NCBI GenBank assembly: GCA_035303945.1
Contig: DATGQZ010000001.1
Coordinates: forward strand, 1 to 64,000
Reading direction: 5' to 3'
Source: DATGMS01 sp035303945
Lineage (GTDB): Bacteria; Bacteroidota; Bacteroidia; Cytophagales; Cyclobacteriaceae
DNA length: 64,000 bases
Below, piece after piece: positions 9,792 to 18,294 of this stretch. A program made the position numbers and the translations under genes. How positions within the stretch are numbered: the first letter of the stretch is position 1; each line of letters starts with the position of its first letter. Under the pieces are notes generated by a model. The model did no database searches. It saw only the letters and a list, made by a program, of their open reading frames with translations, and was not told the DNA's origin.

Positions 9792-10063
9792 CGGTAAGCG
9801 ACTATTTATATTATGTGATTCTTCCGGTCCTAGCCGTAGCTATCCTATTGATATTCGTTAGGTTTATCAAAGGGCCAAGCCTTTCCGACCGAGTGGTTTC
9901 TTTAGACCTATTGCTGACAACCGGCATTGGAGTGATTGCGGTCTATAGTGTCTATACAGATCAGGCGACCTTCTTAGACATCGCCATGATCATGGCATTA
10001 ATTGCATTTTTGGGTACTGTAGCGTATTCGTTTTATTTAGAAAAAAGGGAGAAAAATGATTGA
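9788..10063 (+). CDS. mrpF: Mrp antiporter subunit F
   Basis: 91 residues, three membrane segments. The segment RFIKGPSLSDRVVSLDLL near 25-42 is the family signature of MrpF/PhaF. Overlaps mrpE by 4 bases and mrpG by 8 bases. Confidence 0.93.
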   Translation: MTVSDYLYYVILPVLAVAILLIFVRFIKGPSLSDRVVSLDLLLTTGIGVIAVYSVYTDQATFLDIAMIMALIAFLGTVAYSFYLEKREKND

Positions 10064-10433
10064 TTGGATAATAATAATTTTAAGCACTATTGGTACGCTT
10101 TCTATTTTGTTAGCTGCAATAGGCATCGTACGAATGCCTGACGTGTACCTTAGAATCTCGGTTACCACCAAGGCAGCCACACTCGGCATCGGATTGATCT
10201 TGATCGGTGCAGCCATGTACTTCAACGAACTGGGCATAACCTCCCGCGTAATCGCCATTATTTTCTTCCTTTTATTAACCGCACCGGTAGGAGCACATAT
10301 GATCGGTAGAGCATCTTACTTCACAGGTATCAAGTTATGGGATAAATCTGTTTACGATGACATTAAAGGTAAATACGACCCTAAGACGCACGAACTATCC
10401 AGCGAGGAATCCACAAAAAACGTCAAACCATGA
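10056..10433 (+). CDS. mrpG: Mrp antiporter subunit G
   Basis: 125 residues with three membrane segments. The pattern GIVRMPDVYLRISVTTKAATLG near 22-43 identifies MrpG/PhaG. The hydrophilic C-terminal 30 residues are predicted cytoplasmic. It completes the canonical seven-gene set. Its stop overlaps the start of the lactonase gene by 4 bases, which extends the operon beyond the antiporter. Confidence 0.93.
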   Translation: MIDWIIIILSTIGTLSILLAAIGIVRMPDVYLRISVTTKAATLGIGLILIGAAMYFNELGITSRVIAIIFFLLLTAPVGAHMIGRASYFTGIKLWDKSVYDDIKGKYDPKTHELSSEESTKNVKP

Positions 10434-11578
10434 AAAGCCCATTAACACTTATCCTCATACTATGTTTGGCCTTTTGTTGTAATCCCAAGCAAGAACAGCA
10501 TAAAACCACTACTGCTATGAACGAAACCTACCATTTCCTCCTAGGCACTTATACCGACACATCCAATCAAGGGATTAATATTTTAGAATTCGATCCAGAG
10601 GCTAACAAGCTCGAGATATTGCATATCACTTCTGGCATTGAGAATCCCTCTTTCGTGATTGCTAATACGGCGCAAACCTTGGTGTTTGCCACAGAAGAAA
10701 CAGGGGGCGAAAAGGGCGGAAAACTGACATCCTTTAGCCTTGACAAAGCAACAAAAAAGCTGGAAAAAATAAATTCGGTATATACTCACGGTGACAGCCC
10801 CTGCCATATCAGCATGGATCCGACAGAGCAATATCTGGTAGTTTCTAACTATTCTGGCGGAAATATAGCTGTCATCCCGGTAGACAAAGAAGGCAGATTA
10901 TCAGAGGCCGCTCAGATAATTCAACATCAAGGAAGCAGCGTACATCCCACTAGGCAAAAACAGCCTCATGTTCACAGCGCAGTATTCCATCCGCGGGAGC
11001 AAAAGGTATTTGTAGCAGATTTAGGTACGGACAAAATCTTTGTATATGATGTCAACGATAATACAGCTGCTCCACTAAGCGCCGCTCCCACTACCTTTTC
11101 GGTAGCAGCTGGTGCTGGACCCCGGCACCTCGCCTTCAACAAGTCCGGGGACCGCCTTTACCTAATCCATGAGATTTCAGGCGAAATAGGTGCATATGCT
11201 TATGAAGGAAATACTATCCAGCATTTAGCTACATACCCGCTCAAGCATGAGGGTTTTGGCGGAGAGGTAGGGGCTGCAGAACTGCGGTTTTCTCCTGACG
11301 GGAAATATTTGTATGCTTCCAACCGTGGCGAAGTGAATAACCTGGCCGCCTTTGAAATTGATGAATCTGGTGAGCTGACCCAAATCCAGACCTTACCATC
11401 TGGAGGCGAAGCACCAAGAAATTTTATCATCACTCCCGATGGAAAGTATCTGCTCTGCGGCAACCAAAATTCCAATGAAGTTGTATCTTTCAAAAGAAAT
11501 ACAGCTGATGGCACCCTCACGCCAACGGATGTCTCACTCTCCGTTAACAAGCCGGTTTATTTTTACCTTTTGGAGTAG
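10430..11578 (+). CDS. Lactonase family beta-propeller lipoprotein (6-phosphogluconolactonase-like)
   Basis: 382 residues. A lipoprotein signal (hydrophobic run then LAFCC) is followed by a seven-bladed beta-propeller of the bacterial YbhE/lactonase type. Visible family segments include FLLGTYTD, the repeated pattern HISMDPTEQYLVVSNYSGGNIAV, GAGPRHLAFNKSGDRLYLIHE and APRNFIITPDGKYLLCGNQNSNEV. E. coli Pgl is cytoplasmic; this one is exported, so the substrate may be a periplasmic sugar lactone rather than 6-phosphogluconolactone. That is inference. It overlaps mrpG by 4 bases, so it is translationally coupled to the antiporter operon, an odd pairing with no known functional link. No terminator is obvious after it. 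Confidence 0.85.
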   Translation: MKSPLTLILILCLAFCCNPKQEQHKTTTAMNETYHFLLGTYTDTSNQGINILEFDPEANKLEILHITSGIENPSFVIANTAQTLVFATEETGGEKGGKLTSFSLDKATKKLEKINSVYTHGDSPCHISMDPTEQYLVVSNYSGGNIAVIPVDKEGRLSEAAQIIQHQGSSVHPTRQKQPHVHSAVFHPREQKVFVADLGTDKIFVYDVNDNTAAPLSAAPTTFSVAAGAGPRHLAFNKSGDRLYLIHEISGEIGAYAYEGNTIQHLATYPLKHEGFGGEVGAAELRFSPDGKYLYASNRGEVNNLAAFEIDESGELTQIQTLPSGGEAPRNFIITPDGKYLLCGNQNSNEVVSFKRNTADGTLTPTDVSLSVNKPVYFYLLE

Positions 11579-11734
11579 CACTAGAAGCTAAAAAGTCAAA
11601 TTGCAAAGGAATGTTCCAAAAAAATAAATTATCCGGTTAAAAAATGTGCGGATTCATTGTCATTTTTATACCTTTACGGGATTTTGAGTAATAAATAATC
11701 AAAATCTGAGCAAATCAATCATCAAGTAGTCAAA

Positions 11735-12769
11735 ATGATAGAAGTTAGTGAGGTGAAATACCAAAGCATTTTAAACCGGCGAGACACCGAGAAAGCGATA
11801 GATTTGATTAAGACATCAATCCCCAAGCTCTTATCTGAAAAGTTGAACCTGTTTAAGCTATCATGCCCTTTGGTTATTTTGGACGGGACAGGCATAAATG
11901 ATGACCTGAATGGCGTAGAGCGACCAGTACGTTTTCCAGTAAAAAATCAAATGGATTCCAATGCCGTTGTGGTTCAGTCTCTGGCAAAATGGAAAAGGCT
12001 GCAATTAGCAGAACTTCAGGCAGAAGTAGGAGAAGGCATCATCACCGACATGAGAGCCCTCCGGCCTGATGAAGACTATTCCAGGATTCATTCAATCTAT
12101 GTAGATCAATGGGATTGGGAGCAACGCATCAGCCTTGAAAATCGCAATCTCCATTATTTAAAGGAAACCGTCAAAGCCATCTATGCCTGCCTCAGAGACA
12201 CCGAACAACTGGTTTACAGGCACTTTGATGAAATCACCCCTATTCTACCTTCGGAAATCACTTTTATCCATACAGAGGAGCTGCTGCAGCGCTATCCCGA
12301 CCAAAGTCCCAAGGAGCGAGAAAATAGCATCGCCAAAGAATATGGCGCAGTCTTCCTAATCGGTATAGGTGGAAAGCTCAGCAGCGGAGAGCCCCATGAT
12401 GGCAGGGCTCCGGACTATGACGATTGGAGCAGCGCGAATGAAGATGGTTACGCCGGTTTGAACGGTGACATATTGGTTTGGAACCCTGTCCACGAATCTT
12501 CTCTGGAACTATCTTCCATGGGGATACGCGTGGATGCACCTACCCTACAGCGACAGCTGGAACTGAGAAATGCGGAGGAGAAAAAGAACCTTCTGTTCCA
12601 TAAAAGACTACTAAATGGCGAATTGCCTCACAGTATTGGAGGTGGCATCGGTCAATCAAGGATGTGTATGTTTCTATTGAAGAAAATACATATCGGCGAA
12701 GTACAATCTGGTATCTGGCCGGCAGAAGAAATTGAAAAATGCCGACAATCTGGAATTTTCCTGATGTAA
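11735..12769 (+). CDS. asnA: Aspartate-ammonia ligase (asparagine synthetase A)
   Basis: 344 residues, slightly longer than E. coli AsnA (330). It makes asparagine from aspartate, ammonia and ATP, and is related in fold to class II aminoacyl-tRNA synthetases. Motifs include LDGTGINDDLNGVERPV near 50-66, DMRALRPDE near 104-112, YVDQWDWE near 120-127, DYDDWS near 224-229 and the C-terminal GGGIGQSRMCMFLL, the ATP-binding class II-like motif. It is a single gene; a near-promoter TAccTTTA lies 59-66 bases upstream of the ATG. The two flanking spacers suggest independent transcription. Confidence 0.95.
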   Translation: MIEVSEVKYQSILNRRDTEKAIDLIKTSIPKLLSEKLNLFKLSCPLVILDGTGINDDLNGVERPVRFPVKNQMDSNAVVVQSLAKWKRLQLAELQAEVGEGIITDMRALRPDEDYSRIHSIYVDQWDWEQRISLENRNLHYLKETVKAIYACLRDTEQLVYRHFDEITPILPSEITFIHTEELLQRYPDQSPKERENSIAKEYGAVFLIGIGGKLSSGEPHDGRAPDYDDWSSANEDGYAGLNGDILVWNPVHESSLELSSMGIRVDAPTLQRQLELRNAEEKKNLLFHKRLLNGELPHSIGGGIGQSRMCMFLLKKIHIGEVQSGIWPAEEIEKCRQSGIFLM

Positions 12770-12836
12770 AATGATTTTTTTCACCTTTACCTGAAAAAAA
12801 AAATTTGCTCCTTGGTATTAATTGCAAAACTATTGT

Positions 12837-12844
12837 TACCTTTG
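12837..12844 (+). promoter_or_regulatory. Bacteroidota -7 promoter element for the cold-shock gene
   Basis: TACCTTTG is a perfect match to the Bacteroidota -7 consensus TAnnTTTG. A TTG at 12812-12814 could serve as a slightly distant -33 element. Transcription would start near 12850, downstream of the ATG at 12805. This makes the ATG at 12874 the real start of the cold-shock gene, with a leader of about 24 nt. Confidence 0.65.
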
Positions 12845-12873
12845 AGAAATTTATTTATTACAATTACAATATT

Positions 12874-13065
12874 ATGAACACAGGTAAAGTGAAATTTTTT
12901 AATGAATCCAAAGGATTCGGTTTTATCGTTGATGACGACTCTTCTAAAGAGTATTTCGTGCACATCTCCGGATTGGTGGACGAAATTAGAGAAGATGACG
13001 ACGTTACCTTCGATCTTAAAGAAGGCAGAAAAGGCCTGAATGCAGTTAATGTTAAGTTAGCTTAA
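12874..13065 (+). CDS. Cold-shock domain protein (CspA family)
   Basis: 63 residues from the ATG at 12874 (starting MNTGKVKFFN). An upstream in-frame ATG at 12805 would add a non-homologous 23-residue tail and precedes the promoter, so it was rejected. The OB fold carries RNP1 (KGFGFI) and RNP2 (YFVHIS), the RNA/single-strand DNA binding faces. Such proteins melt RNA structure and act as RNA chaperones. Unlike enteric cspA, the inferred 5' leader is short, so thermosensor regulation of the cspA type is unlikely. A strong terminator follows. Confidence 0.93.
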   Translation: MNTGKVKFFNESKGFGFIVDDDSSKEYFVHISGLVDEIREDDDVTFDLKEGRKGLNAVNVKLA

Positions 13066-13086
13066 CCAACACAACCACATCAGTAT

Positions 13087-13123
13087 TCAAAAGCAGCTTG
13101 GAAAATTCCTAGCTGCTTTTTTT
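13087..13123. terminator. Bidirectional terminator between csp and the ketopantoate reductase gene
   Basis: Stem AAAAGCAGCT (13089-13098) pairs with AGCTGCTTTT (13111-13120), followed by further T residues on the plus strand and TTTT on the minus strand. The right arm lies inside the last four codons of the minus-strand gene that ends at 13109, so coding sequence and terminator share bases. Confidence 0.8.
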
Positions 13124-14047
13124 ATGGATTTCTGCATAAATTTTTGCCGTCTCTGTCGTTGGTATACCAAAGTCTCGACCTAATTGTAATACGGCGCCCG
13201 CAAACAATTCCAATTCATTATCTTTTTTCCCAGAATGAATATCCAACTGAAGTGAAGTAGGAGTATGATAGGGAAAAATAGATGCCTTCTCCATTGTCTG
13301 TTGTATAACATCGTCCGGTAATACTACGCCTCTAGCTTTTGCAATGGCTAAGATTTCCCGCATTATAGCCAACGCCCGGCGCCCCAATTGCTCATCTTCC
13401 CGTACCTTGCCGATGGGCTGATTATATCGTGCCGTCACCAAGCCAAACGAAGCTATAAACAAAAATTTGCTCCAGATGGCAGGAAAAGGATCTGGTCGGT
13501 ACTCGCAACTAATTCCTGCGCTCTTAAACAGGGACATAATCCGCTCAGGGGAATTATGGGTACAAATAGGATCATCGCCAAAAATTATTCTACCAGGGTT
13601 TCCTTTGTGCTCGACGACCCCTTTCTCTTTTATATGGGAAGCTACATATACACAGGCAGGCAATACAGCACCTGCATCAATAACTGAGCGCACCCGCTCA
13701 TAAATATCCACCCCATTCATTAATGGCAAAATGACACTTTGAGGGGTTATTTTTCCTTGAAGCTGATGGCAAATCTTTTCGAGGTCATATTCCTTTACAC
13801 ATAATAATACAAGATCGATATGGGATAACTCCTTGACATTGGATAATAAATGATCGGGTCGGACCGTATTGTCTTCATGCTCGGGGCTCAGTAGTCGCAA
13901 TCCCTGTTCCTTCACCCGTTCGTACGTCGCTTCACGGGCAACAAAGGTAATGTCAACGCTTTTCTCTGCCTGATATCTCTTAGCTAGCTTGAAGCCAAAA
14001 TATCCTCCTACTCCCCCTAATCCAATAACCACTACTTTTGCATCCAT
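13109..14047 (-). CDS. 2-dehydropantoate 2-reductase (ketopantoate reductase) family protein
   Basis: 312 residues from the ATG at 14047, giving the N-terminus MDAKVVVIGLGGVGGYFG with the NADPH-binding GxGxxG. An upstream ATG at 14092 would lie inside the preceding gene. A conserved Lys appears in AIWSKFLFIASFG, the place of the catalytic Lys in PanE. The Asn normally found a few residues later is not evident. PanE reduces ketopantoate to pantoate for coenzyme A synthesis, but this superfamily includes enzymes with other substrates. It starts 4 bases after the stop of the MOT1-type transporter, so it is the last gene of the molybdenum cluster, a context that does not predict pantothenate synthesis. 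Confidence 0.8.
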   Translation of the reverse strand: MDAKVVVIGLGGVGGYFGFKLAKRYQAEKSVDITFVAREATYERVKEQGLRLLSPEHEDNTVRPDHLLSNVKELSHIDLVLLCVKEYDLEKICHQLQGKITPQSVILPLMNGVDIYERVRSVIDAGAVLPACVYVASHIKEKGVVEHKGNPGRIIFGDDPICTHNSPERIMSLFKSAGISCEYRPDPFPAIWSKFLFIASFGLVTARYNQPIGKVREDEQLGRRALAIMREILAIAKARGVVLPDDVIQQTMEKASIFPYHTPTSLQLDIHSGKKDNELELFAGAVLQLGRDFGIPTTETAKIYAEIHKKSS

Positions 14048-14051
14048 TTTT

Positions 14052-15218
14052 TTACTTTCCTTTATTGTTCCCCAACTTAGACAAATTATCAAACCGCATA
14101 GGAAGGTAGTAAAGAACTGTACCTAACATCATGGCGATTAAAAAGCCGTAGGGTAGGCCCGCCGCCGTTACACCAACTATAAAAGTAATCGCAAATCCTT
14201 TCGTCTCCCCGGTTACGTCCTTTATCAACATCATAAGAGCCACACTCTCAAACAACAAAATAACTCCCAGAACCGGCAAAGGAAAAACTTGCATAATGGT
14301 TTCAAAATTTTCGCCAAAGAACAGTCCCAGCACCAGATATAACGTGCCATATAGAATAGCAGAGCCCCCTGTCCTTCCTCCAAAAGTGTAATGACCAACC
14401 ATTCCGCCCGCCCCATGGCAGGTGGGAATACCACCGAAAAATGGATTGATCAGGTTCATCAACGCATAGGTGATGCCCAGCTGCTTTATGCTGAACGGTT
14501 TTCTTTCCGGAAATAGATCTTTCGCCACTTGTCTTGTCGCCAAAAGAGAGTTGCCCAGGGATAAAGGTATCTGAGGTAAGGCTAGCAAAACAAAACCTTT
14601 CAAAATGTTATCCTGCGATGGCATATGCCACTGCGGAATGTACAAGCCTATCGTCCCGGTCCAATCTTTCAAACTCAATTTAAAAAATAACGCGTAAAGG
14701 ACGCCTAATCCTATTACAACAATGGCCGCAGGATATTTTTGGCTTCCCATCAAATAAATCACCAACCCAAAAGCGGCTATAGCAAGCAAATAACCAAATA
14801 CACCTTCAGCAGGGATATATTGCTTGAGCGCCAATAAGGCCAACGTAATCCCTAATCCAAGCTGTAAACCCCGAATGACCACTTTAGGGATCAACTTTGC
14901 CAATCCATCCAAGGCTCCGGAGAGAGACAAAGCCAACATGATTGTGCCAATCGCCAGCCCCGCCCCAAACAACAAATCGCCGGTTAATTGTTGGGCAATG
15001 ACTAAAGTAGCCATGGCTTTAAGTGGTTGGGCTGGCATGGGCATTTTATAAATCGCTCCTGTAGCAATTTGCATTACACCAAACATGATCAAAGCACTCG
15101 GTGCATGGAGGTCAGCCGCCATGACCATCGCCACCAGTAAAGGAAAGTCCGTTCCTATATCGCCAAATGCCCCTGCGAGCTCACGCCGATTAAATGAAAT
15201 TCCTTCGACTGTACTCAT
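14052..15218 (-). CDS. MOT1-type molybdate/sulfate transporter
   Basis: 388 residues with about ten membrane segments. The N-terminal ELAGAFGDIGTDFPLLVAM and the central IPTCHGAGGMVGHYTFGGRTGG are the two signature blocks of the MOT1 (SulP-related) molybdate transporter family, known from plants and algae and widespread in bacteria. It is an inner-membrane importer. The location between a MobA-like gene (4-base overlap upstream) and a reductase gene supports molybdate over sulfate as substrate. There is no ModABC system in the window. Confidence 0.88.
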   Translation of the reverse strand: MSTVEGISFNRRELAGAFGDIGTDFPLLVAMVMAADLHAPSALIMFGVMQIATGAIYKMPMPAQPLKAMATLVIAQQLTGDLLFGAGLAIGTIMLALSLSGALDGLAKLIPKVVIRGLQLGLGITLALLALKQYIPAEGVFGYLLAIAAFGLVIYLMGSQKYPAAIVVIGLGVLYALFFKLSLKDWTGTIGLYIPQWHMPSQDNILKGFVLLALPQIPLSLGNSLLATRQVAKDLFPERKPFSIKQLGITYALMNLINPFFGGIPTCHGAGGMVGHYTFGGRTGGSAILYGTLYLVLGLFFGENFETIMQVFPLPVLGVILLFESVALMMLIKDVTGETKGFAITFIVGVTAAGLPYGFLIAMMLGTVLYYLPMRFDNLSKLGNNKGK

Positions 15219-16363
15219 CCCGTTTTTCCGCCTGACACTTTGAGTTCTTGCACCACCTTCTCATATTCGTCGGGATGGTTGACATTATAAAATTCGTGGG
15301 GATCGGGTGCAGTAAGCAATTCCACATCTGAATTAATGAGCACTTTTCGGGGACAGGAATAACCTTGGCTGAGGTATTCTAAGAGGACCGCATAAGCCCG
15401 CGGCTCCCACAAAGTGACCAGCGGCTCCGGAAATTTCGCGTCCGAATCAAAAAAAGCAGTAGCCAGCTTGGATGGGTTGCGGTGCTTGATAAGATATTGT
15501 AAGGTAGAACTCGTCAGAAGAGGCAGGTCACACGCAACCGTCAGCCACGCTCCATTTGGATCTTTTCTGAATGCGGAAAGAATGCCCCCCATGGGACCAA
15601 GACCTTGGAAAGTGTCAATCAACATGCCTGCTTTATCACCTATTGCTGTGGCTTGGGATGGATTACAGGACAAGTAAGTAGCCGAACAGAGGGGTCTCAG
15701 TAAAGCTTGCACATGCTCTCTTTGACTTGTACCATAATACTTTAATTCACCCTTATCTTTTTGCATACGTCGGCTCTCCCCTCCAGCCAATACCAAACCG
15801 TTAACGGGCGGAATGCGCGTCATTAGCCATCCTTTGACCCATCCGGCAATGCTTTCAATCTCCGAGATTTGCAGTACCGGTATTTGCTGCCAATCAGGAA
15901 GCCTTTCTTTAACAAAAGCGGGAAGTGTTAGATTTTTCTCATTCAAGAGTACAAGCCGCACATCAGTGAGCCTGTCCAATTTATTTTCTACATTTTTTTG
16001 GGGGTCAAGCACAAGAATTTGATGCTGGCCACGAAAATGGTTGCCATTGATAAATACTAAGTCTTCGCTATTGAAAAGTCTTCTTCTGTCAAATGCTGAC
16101 AGGGGACGAGGGGAATCTATACAACTTGTGTGGTCTTTCTCCATAAATTGCACCATAGGAGGGGCTTCTCCCTCTCCATTGCCGTGCTCCTTATCGACGT
16201 ATGCTGATTTATAAGAAGCACTTAGACGTACCGCTAATTCACTCACCAAGTTTCGAATAGCACTACAACTAGTTCCTAAGATGGCCAATTCATTCCGATG
16301 AAATTCGCCATACGTGGGTTTTGTAAGTGCCGTATGCTTCTGATGCTTATCTTTTGTAATCAT
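15215..16363 (-). CDS. MobA-like nucleotidyltransferase with degenerate N-terminal MobB-like domain
   Basis: 382 residues. The C-terminal part (about 190-382) is a MobA-type NTP transferase: NGLVLAGGESRRMQKDKG is the GTP-binding loop, VACDLPLL the metal-binding Asp, and the end reads FYNVNHPDEY. MobA attaches GMP to molybdopterin to make the guanine dinucleotide cofactor. The first 180 residues resemble MobB in outline (LAILGTSCSAIRNLVSELA, then SAYVDKEHG) but have no Walker A GKT/S, so nucleotide binding there is unlikely. The start overlaps moaC by 17 bases and the end overlaps the transporter by 4, indicating coupled translation. MobB-like assignment of the N-terminus is inferred. Confidence 0.82.
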   Translation of the reverse strand: MITKDKHQKHTALTKPTYGEFHRNELAILGTSCSAIRNLVSELAVRLSASYKSAYVDKEHGNGEGEAPPMVQFMEKDHTSCIDSPRPLSAFDRRRLFNSEDLVFINGNHFRGQHQILVLDPQKNVENKLDRLTDVRLVLLNEKNLTLPAFVKERLPDWQQIPVLQISEIESIAGWVKGWLMTRIPPVNGLVLAGGESRRMQKDKGELKYYGTSQREHVQALLRPLCSATYLSCNPSQATAIGDKAGMLIDTFQGLGPMGGILSAFRKDPNGAWLTVACDLPLLTSSTLQYLIKHRNPSKLATAFFDSDAKFPEPLVTLWEPRAYAVLLEYLSQGYSCPRKVLINSDVELLTAPDPHEFYNVNHPDEYEKVVQELKVSGGKTG

Positions 16364-16829
16364 TTTTGCCTCCGCTTTTCTCCATTAGCTTGATTTCTTT
16401 GATTACTATATCATGTGAAAATGCCTTACACATATCGTACACGGTCAAGGCGGCTACAGAAGCACCAGTCAATGCCTCCATTTCAACGCCCGTCTTTCCG
16501 GTAATCGATGCCGTGCAGGTGATGGCAATCTCTTTATCACTGATCACCTCAATTGCCAATTTACAATTCTCCAATCCTAAGGGATGACACAGCGGAATCA
16601 GATCAGATGTTTTTTTGGCAGCCATGGTTCCTGCAATAATAGCTGTTTGAAACACCGGCCCCTTTTTAGTCAGAATATCTCTTTGGTCTGTAAGCGAGCG
16701 TAGGATTTCTTCTCCCAGCTGAACCACAGCTTGGGCCGTAGCGATCCGTTTGGTTGATTGCTTCTGGCTAACATCCACCATGGAAGGATCACCCGTATGA
16801 TCGTCTAGGTGACTAAATTTCTTATGCAT
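16347..16829 (-). CDS. moaC: Cyclic pyranopterin monophosphate synthase MoaC
   Basis: 160 residues. With MoaA it converts GTP to cyclic pyranopterin monophosphate, the first stage of molybdenum cofactor synthesis. Motifs: MVDVSQK near 17-23, KKGPVFQTAIIAGTMAAKKTSDLIPLCHPL, and VEMEALTGASVAALTVYDMCKA with the catalytic Lys. Length matches the family. Other cofactor genes (moaA, moaD, moaE, moeA) are not in the window and must be elsewhere if the pathway is complete. It overlaps the MobA-like gene by 17 bases. Confidence 0.95.
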   Translation of the reverse strand: MHKKFSHLDDHTGDPSMVDVSQKQSTKRIATAQAVVQLGEEILRSLTDQRDILTKKGPVFQTAIIAGTMAAKKTSDLIPLCHPLGLENCKLAIEVISDKEIAITCTASITGKTGVEMEALTGASVAALTVYDMCKAFSHDIVIKEIKLMEKSGGKNDYKR

Positions 16830-16896
16830 ACTATTTTTTAATCTTTACGTCAATTCTCTATCATTTTGAGTGATGAGCCTAATGGGCAACACCATC

Positions 16897-18057
16897 CTAC
16901 CCCAAACGTTTTTTACGAAGCTTCTCCACGGTGTCCTTTACATATTGAATCGCAAAGTCCACTTGAGCAGCAGTATTGCTTCTCCCTAACCCAAATCTGA
17001 GTGTGCTTCTGGCCAATTCACTCTCCAAACCCATTGCTGTTAAGACATGAGATGGGCGGGTGGTGATGGAAGAACAGGCGGACCCTGAACTTATCGCCAA
17101 TTCCTTGTTAATTGCAATTAAAAACGCCTTTCCTTCCACTCCTTCGAAAGAGATATTGCTCACATGGGGCAAACGTCTTTCTTTGTTCCCGTTTAATTGT
17201 GCTCCACCTAAGGACAATATTCCATCTTCCAACGCATCTCTCAATGCAGCCAATCTATGTCCCTCGTCCGACATGCGGTCTAAGGCTATCTCTGCTGCCT
17301 TACCAAAACCTACAATTCCAGGCACATTTAGGGTGCCACTGCGAAGGGCCTTTTCATGTCCTCCACCAGTAACTTGAGTGACCAATTTACTTTTTGACAG
17401 CCTAGAACTAATATACAAGGCACCTACTCCCTTCGGGCCATACATCTTGTGCGCTGACAAAGGCATTAAATCTATACCCAACTTCTGTACTGACAAGGGC
17501 ATTTTACCCACAGCCTGCACAGCATCGGAAAGCATAATAATTCCACGTTGTTGCGCTATTTGAGCAATTTCATCGACGGGTTGCAAGACACCTGTTTCAT
17601 TGTTGGCTAACATCACCGCGATCAATGCCGTTGTTTCCCTGATGGCATTTTCCAGTGCACCAAGATCTACTAATCCATCTTTGCCGACTGGTAAATATGT
17701 AGTCGATATGCCTCTTCGCTCTAAAGCCTTACAGGTGTCTAACACTGCCTTATGCTCAGTGGCAAGCGTTACAATATGCCCTCCCCGCGTCTCCAACGCT
17801 TCCAATACACCCCGTATGGCGAGATTGATGGCTTCTGTCGCCCCACTGGTAAAAATAATTTCCTTGGGACTAGCACCGATTAATACTGCCAGCTGTTCCC
17901 TCGCCGTTTCCACCGCTTCCTCAGCAAGCCAGCCCAATGGATAATGGACACTGGAGGCGTTGCCAAACCTTTCTGTAAACCAAGGCAGCATAGCTTCAAC
18001 AACATCGGGCTCGCAAGGTGTGGTAGCATTATGATCAAAGTACAGGGGAAATTTCAT
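16897..18057 (-). CDS. Cysteine desulfurase (IscS/NifS group)
   Basis: 386 residues. A PLP enzyme that removes sulfur from cysteine and holds it as a persulfide for Fe-S clusters, thiolation or cofactor sulfuration. FDHNATTP opens the protein; His102 (ATEHK) stacks on PLP; SAHKMYGPKG gives the Schiff-base Lys204; SSGSACSS gives the active Cys near 328 on a long flexible loop, as in group I enzymes. It is first in a minus-strand cluster followed after 67 bases by moaC. Since molybdopterin needs sulfur transfer, this placement suggests it supplies sulfur to cofactor synthesis, although a housekeeping role is also possible. Confidence 0.92.
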   Translation of the reverse strand: MKFPLYFDHNATTPCEPDVVEAMLPWFTERFGNASSVHYPLGWLAEEAVETAREQLAVLIGASPKEIIFTSGATEAINLAIRGVLEALETRGGHIVTLATEHKAVLDTCKALERRGISTTYLPVGKDGLVDLGALENAIRETTALIAVMLANNETGVLQPVDEIAQIAQQRGIIMLSDAVQAVGKMPLSVQKLGIDLMPLSAHKMYGPKGVGALYISSRLSKSKLVTQVTGGGHEKALRSGTLNVPGIVGFGKAAEIALDRMSDEGHRLAALRDALEDGILSLGGAQLNGNKERRLPHVSNISFEGVEGKAFLIAINKELAISSGSACSSITTRPSHVLTAMGLESELARSTLRFGLGRSNTAAQVDFAIQYVKDTVEKLRKKRLG

Positions 18058-18220
18058 CAGATGCTGTAAATACTAGCTTGTCAAGGTAAAAATAAAAACC
18101 TTTTCCTGCAATGAGAATGGCTTTAATGATCAGCAGAAGAAGCAAGACTGGTAAGTCTGTTTAAAGACTTTACTGTGCTTCCACAAAATAGGATTTCTAA
18201 AAATGCTTCTTTCAGGCTAT

Positions 18221-18263
18221 GAAAAAACCTATCCAAAAAGCTGAAACAGCCTCTCGGATAGGT
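18221..18263 (-). terminator. Rho-independent terminator of the SusCD-peptidase operon
   Basis: Read on the minus strand, ACCTATCC (from 18263) and GGATAGGT (to 18227) form an 8-bp stem with an inner GCTG/CAGC hairpin, followed by six T residues. It lies 32 bases after the peptidase stop codon. The remainder of the spacer up to 18057 shows no further structure I could identify. Confidence 0.85.
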
Positions 18264-18294
18264 CCCATTAACTAAAACTAAGAGAACTTTTAAC

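Noticed and set aside
12774..12803. T-run/A-run inverted repeat after asnA as a terminator
   Set aside because: The stem is almost purely A-T with only one G-C pair, so a stable terminator is doubtful.
12805..12873. Longer N-terminus for the cold-shock protein
   Set aside because: The -7 element at 12837-12844 lies inside it and the added residues have no counterpart in the family.
18058..18220. Promoter of the cysteine desulfurase gene
   Set aside because: Only TACCTTGA (two mismatches from TAnnTTTG) was found on the minus strand; too weak to list.
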